NCBI RefSeq assembly: GCF_000092405.1
Contig: NC_014220.1
Location: 992,001 to 1,056,000, forward strand
DNA length: 64,000 bases
Source: Syntrophothermus lipocalidus DSM 12680
Lineage (GTDB): Bacteria; Bacillota; Syntrophomonadia; Syntrophomonadales; Syntrophothermaceae
Direction: 5' to 3'
Part shown: piece by piece, positions 62,951 to 64,000 of the stretch
Position numbering within the stretch: position 1 is the first letter of the stretch
How the letters are laid out: the number at the start of each line of letters is the position of its first letter
Program-made: the position numbers and the translations under genes
The notes under the pieces: model-generated
The model's database searches: none
Told to the model about the DNA's origin: nothing
The model's input: only the letters and a program-made list of their open reading frames with translations

Positions 62951-63964
62951 ATGGCAATGGTTAAGATGGCGGTGGTAGGGGCAACCGGTGCAGTAGGACG
63001 CGAGATGCTGAAGGTGTTGGAGGAAAGGGATTTCCCAGTTGGGGAACTCGTATGCTTGGCTGATCCCAAAGAAGAGGGTAACCGAGTTAAATTTAAAGAC
63101 GAAGATGTGATAGTGCGAGGGGCGTCCCCGGAGGCGTTTTCTGGGATAGATATCGTGCTCTTGGCAGTGGCGAGTGAAATAAGCGAGGCACTGGCCCCGG
63201 AAGCCGTTAAAAGGGGATGTGTGGTCATAGACAACAGCTACGCGTTTCGTTTACGCGAGGGCGTGCCGCTGGTGGTTCCTGAGGTTAATGCAGGCGACGT
63301 CGGTCAACATCAGGGCATTATAGCTAACCCCAACTGCTCTACCATCATAATGGTGGTAGCCGTAAATCCCATTCACCAGGCTGCAGGGATCAAAAGAATT
63401 GTGGTATCTACGTACCAAGCTGTATCCGGTGCCGGGATCTTAGGGATAGAAGAACTTACTAGGCAAACCAGAGCAGCGCTTGAGGAGAGAGAGGAGAAAC
63501 CCGAAGTTTTTCAGTACCCGATAGCGTTTAACCTTATTCCCCATATAGATACATTCCAAGAGAACGGATATACGAAAGAAGAAATGAAAATGGTGTGGGA
63601 AACCAGGAAGATCATGCATCTGCCAGACCTGCGGGTATCGCCGACGACGGTTCGGGTCCCAGTATACCGCAGTCATTCCGAGTCTATCAATATCGAAACC
63701 GAAAGAAAGATATCGGCCGAAGAGGCGCGGGGAATACTGGCCAAAGCGCCTGGAGTGGTGGTGCAAGACGATCCTGGGGCCGGGGTATATCCCATGCCTC
63801 TTTATACTTCCTTCCGAGACGAGGTTTTTGTGGGGAGGATAAGGGAGGATGTTTCTGTCGAACGCGGGCTTAACCTATGGGTTGCCGCAGACCAGATCAG
63901 AAAAGGCGCGGCCACTAACGCCGTGCAGATCGCTGAGATAGTGGTACGGGAAAACCTCTTCTAA
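62951..63964 (+). CDS. asd: Aspartate-semialdehyde dehydrogenase
   Basis: Asd makes aspartate semialdehyde for lysine, threonine, methionine and diaminopimelate. NADP-binding VVGATGAVGREML lies at about 8-20. Active-site C129 is in IANPNCSTIIM. Family blocks include VIDNSYAFRLREGVPLVVPE, VSTYQAVSGAGILGIEEL and the VPVYRSHSESINIETER region. 337 residues. ATG 62951 or 62957, after GCAGGAGG. In B. subtilis dapG and dapA follow; the window ends 36 bases after the stop. Confidence 0.97.
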   Translation: MAMVKMAVVGATGAVGREMLKVLEERDFPVGELVCLADPKEEGNRVKFKDEDVIVRGASPEAFSGIDIVLLAVASEISEALAPEAVKRGCVVIDNSYAFRLREGVPLVVPEVNAGDVGQHQGIIANPNCSTIIMVVAVNPIHQAAGIKRIVVSTYQAVSGAGILGIEELTRQTRAALEEREEKPEVFQYPIAFNLIPHIDTFQENGYTKEEMKMVWETRKIMHLPDLRVSPTTVRVPVYRSHSESINIETERKISAEEARGILAKAPGVVVQDDPGAGVYPMPLYTSFRDEVFVGRIREDVSVERGLNLWVAADQIRKGAATNAVQIAEIVVRENLF

Positions 63965-64000
63965 ACAAGTTTTTGTAAGGACCACGATGCTGTACTATAT

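Overview
The window is about 64 kb of a low-to-medium GC Firmicute chromosome, almost all coding and nearly all on the + strand. The gene order follows a well-known Bacillus/Clostridia backbone: fla/che operon, then rpsB-tsf-pyrH-frr-uppS-cdsA-dxr-rseP, ispG-proS-polC, rimP-nusA-ylxR-ylxQ-infB-rbfA, truB-ribF-rpsO-pnp, then spore and cell-wall genes and dpaA-dpaB-asd. Dipicolinate synthase, a YlmC/YmxH-type protein and PolC point to a spore-forming lineage. Protein style and the many GTG/TTG starts suggest a Clostridia member, possibly near Syntrophomonadaceae; that placement is inference without a database search.

Region 1 (1-24062) is one flagellar and chemotaxis operon: fliK (cut by the window edge), flgD, a small flagellar-operon protein, flgE, flbD, fliL, fliM, fliY, cheY, fliO, fliP, fliQ, fliR, flhB, flhA, flhF, flhG, a PilZ protein, cheB, cheA, cheW, cheC, cheD, sigma-28, a FapA-type protein, a small unknown, and a SwrB-like membrane protein. 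Only a 480-bp repeat-filled gap between flhB and flhA interrupts it. It encodes the rod/hook, the C-ring, the type III export gate, placement GTPases, the adaptation system and the late sigma factor. cheR is not in the window.

Region 2 (24063-50524) holds information-processing and envelope-precursor genes. It is split by intrinsic terminators and fresh promoters before rpsB, tsf, uppS, rimP, rpsO and pnp. Two membrane proteins of uncertain role are inserted: an AI-2E-family protein between cdsA and dxr, and an MgtC-family protein between proS and polC. PolC lacks the usual DEDD exonuclease insertion. pnp appears to start at an ATA codon.

Region 3 (50525-64000) carries VanW, polysaccharide deacetylase, D,D-carboxypeptidase and M16 peptidase genes, dut, a YlmC/YmxH-type gene, dapB, dpaA, dpaB and asd. 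The last four form the lysine/dipicolinate branch. Among them lie minus-strand insertions: a PilZ/zinc-ribbon membrane protein, a soluble HAD protein with a small two-helix membrane protein, and a NitT/TauT-type ABC transporter.

Three intergenic gaps (flhB-flhA, dxr-rseP, dut-ymxH-like) carry a 90-93 bp element with 13-14 bp terminal inverted repeats. It is embedded in degenerate CACAGAT-type repeats and is the main non-coding novelty here. No tRNA, rRNA, CRISPR array, transposase or prophage gene was seen.
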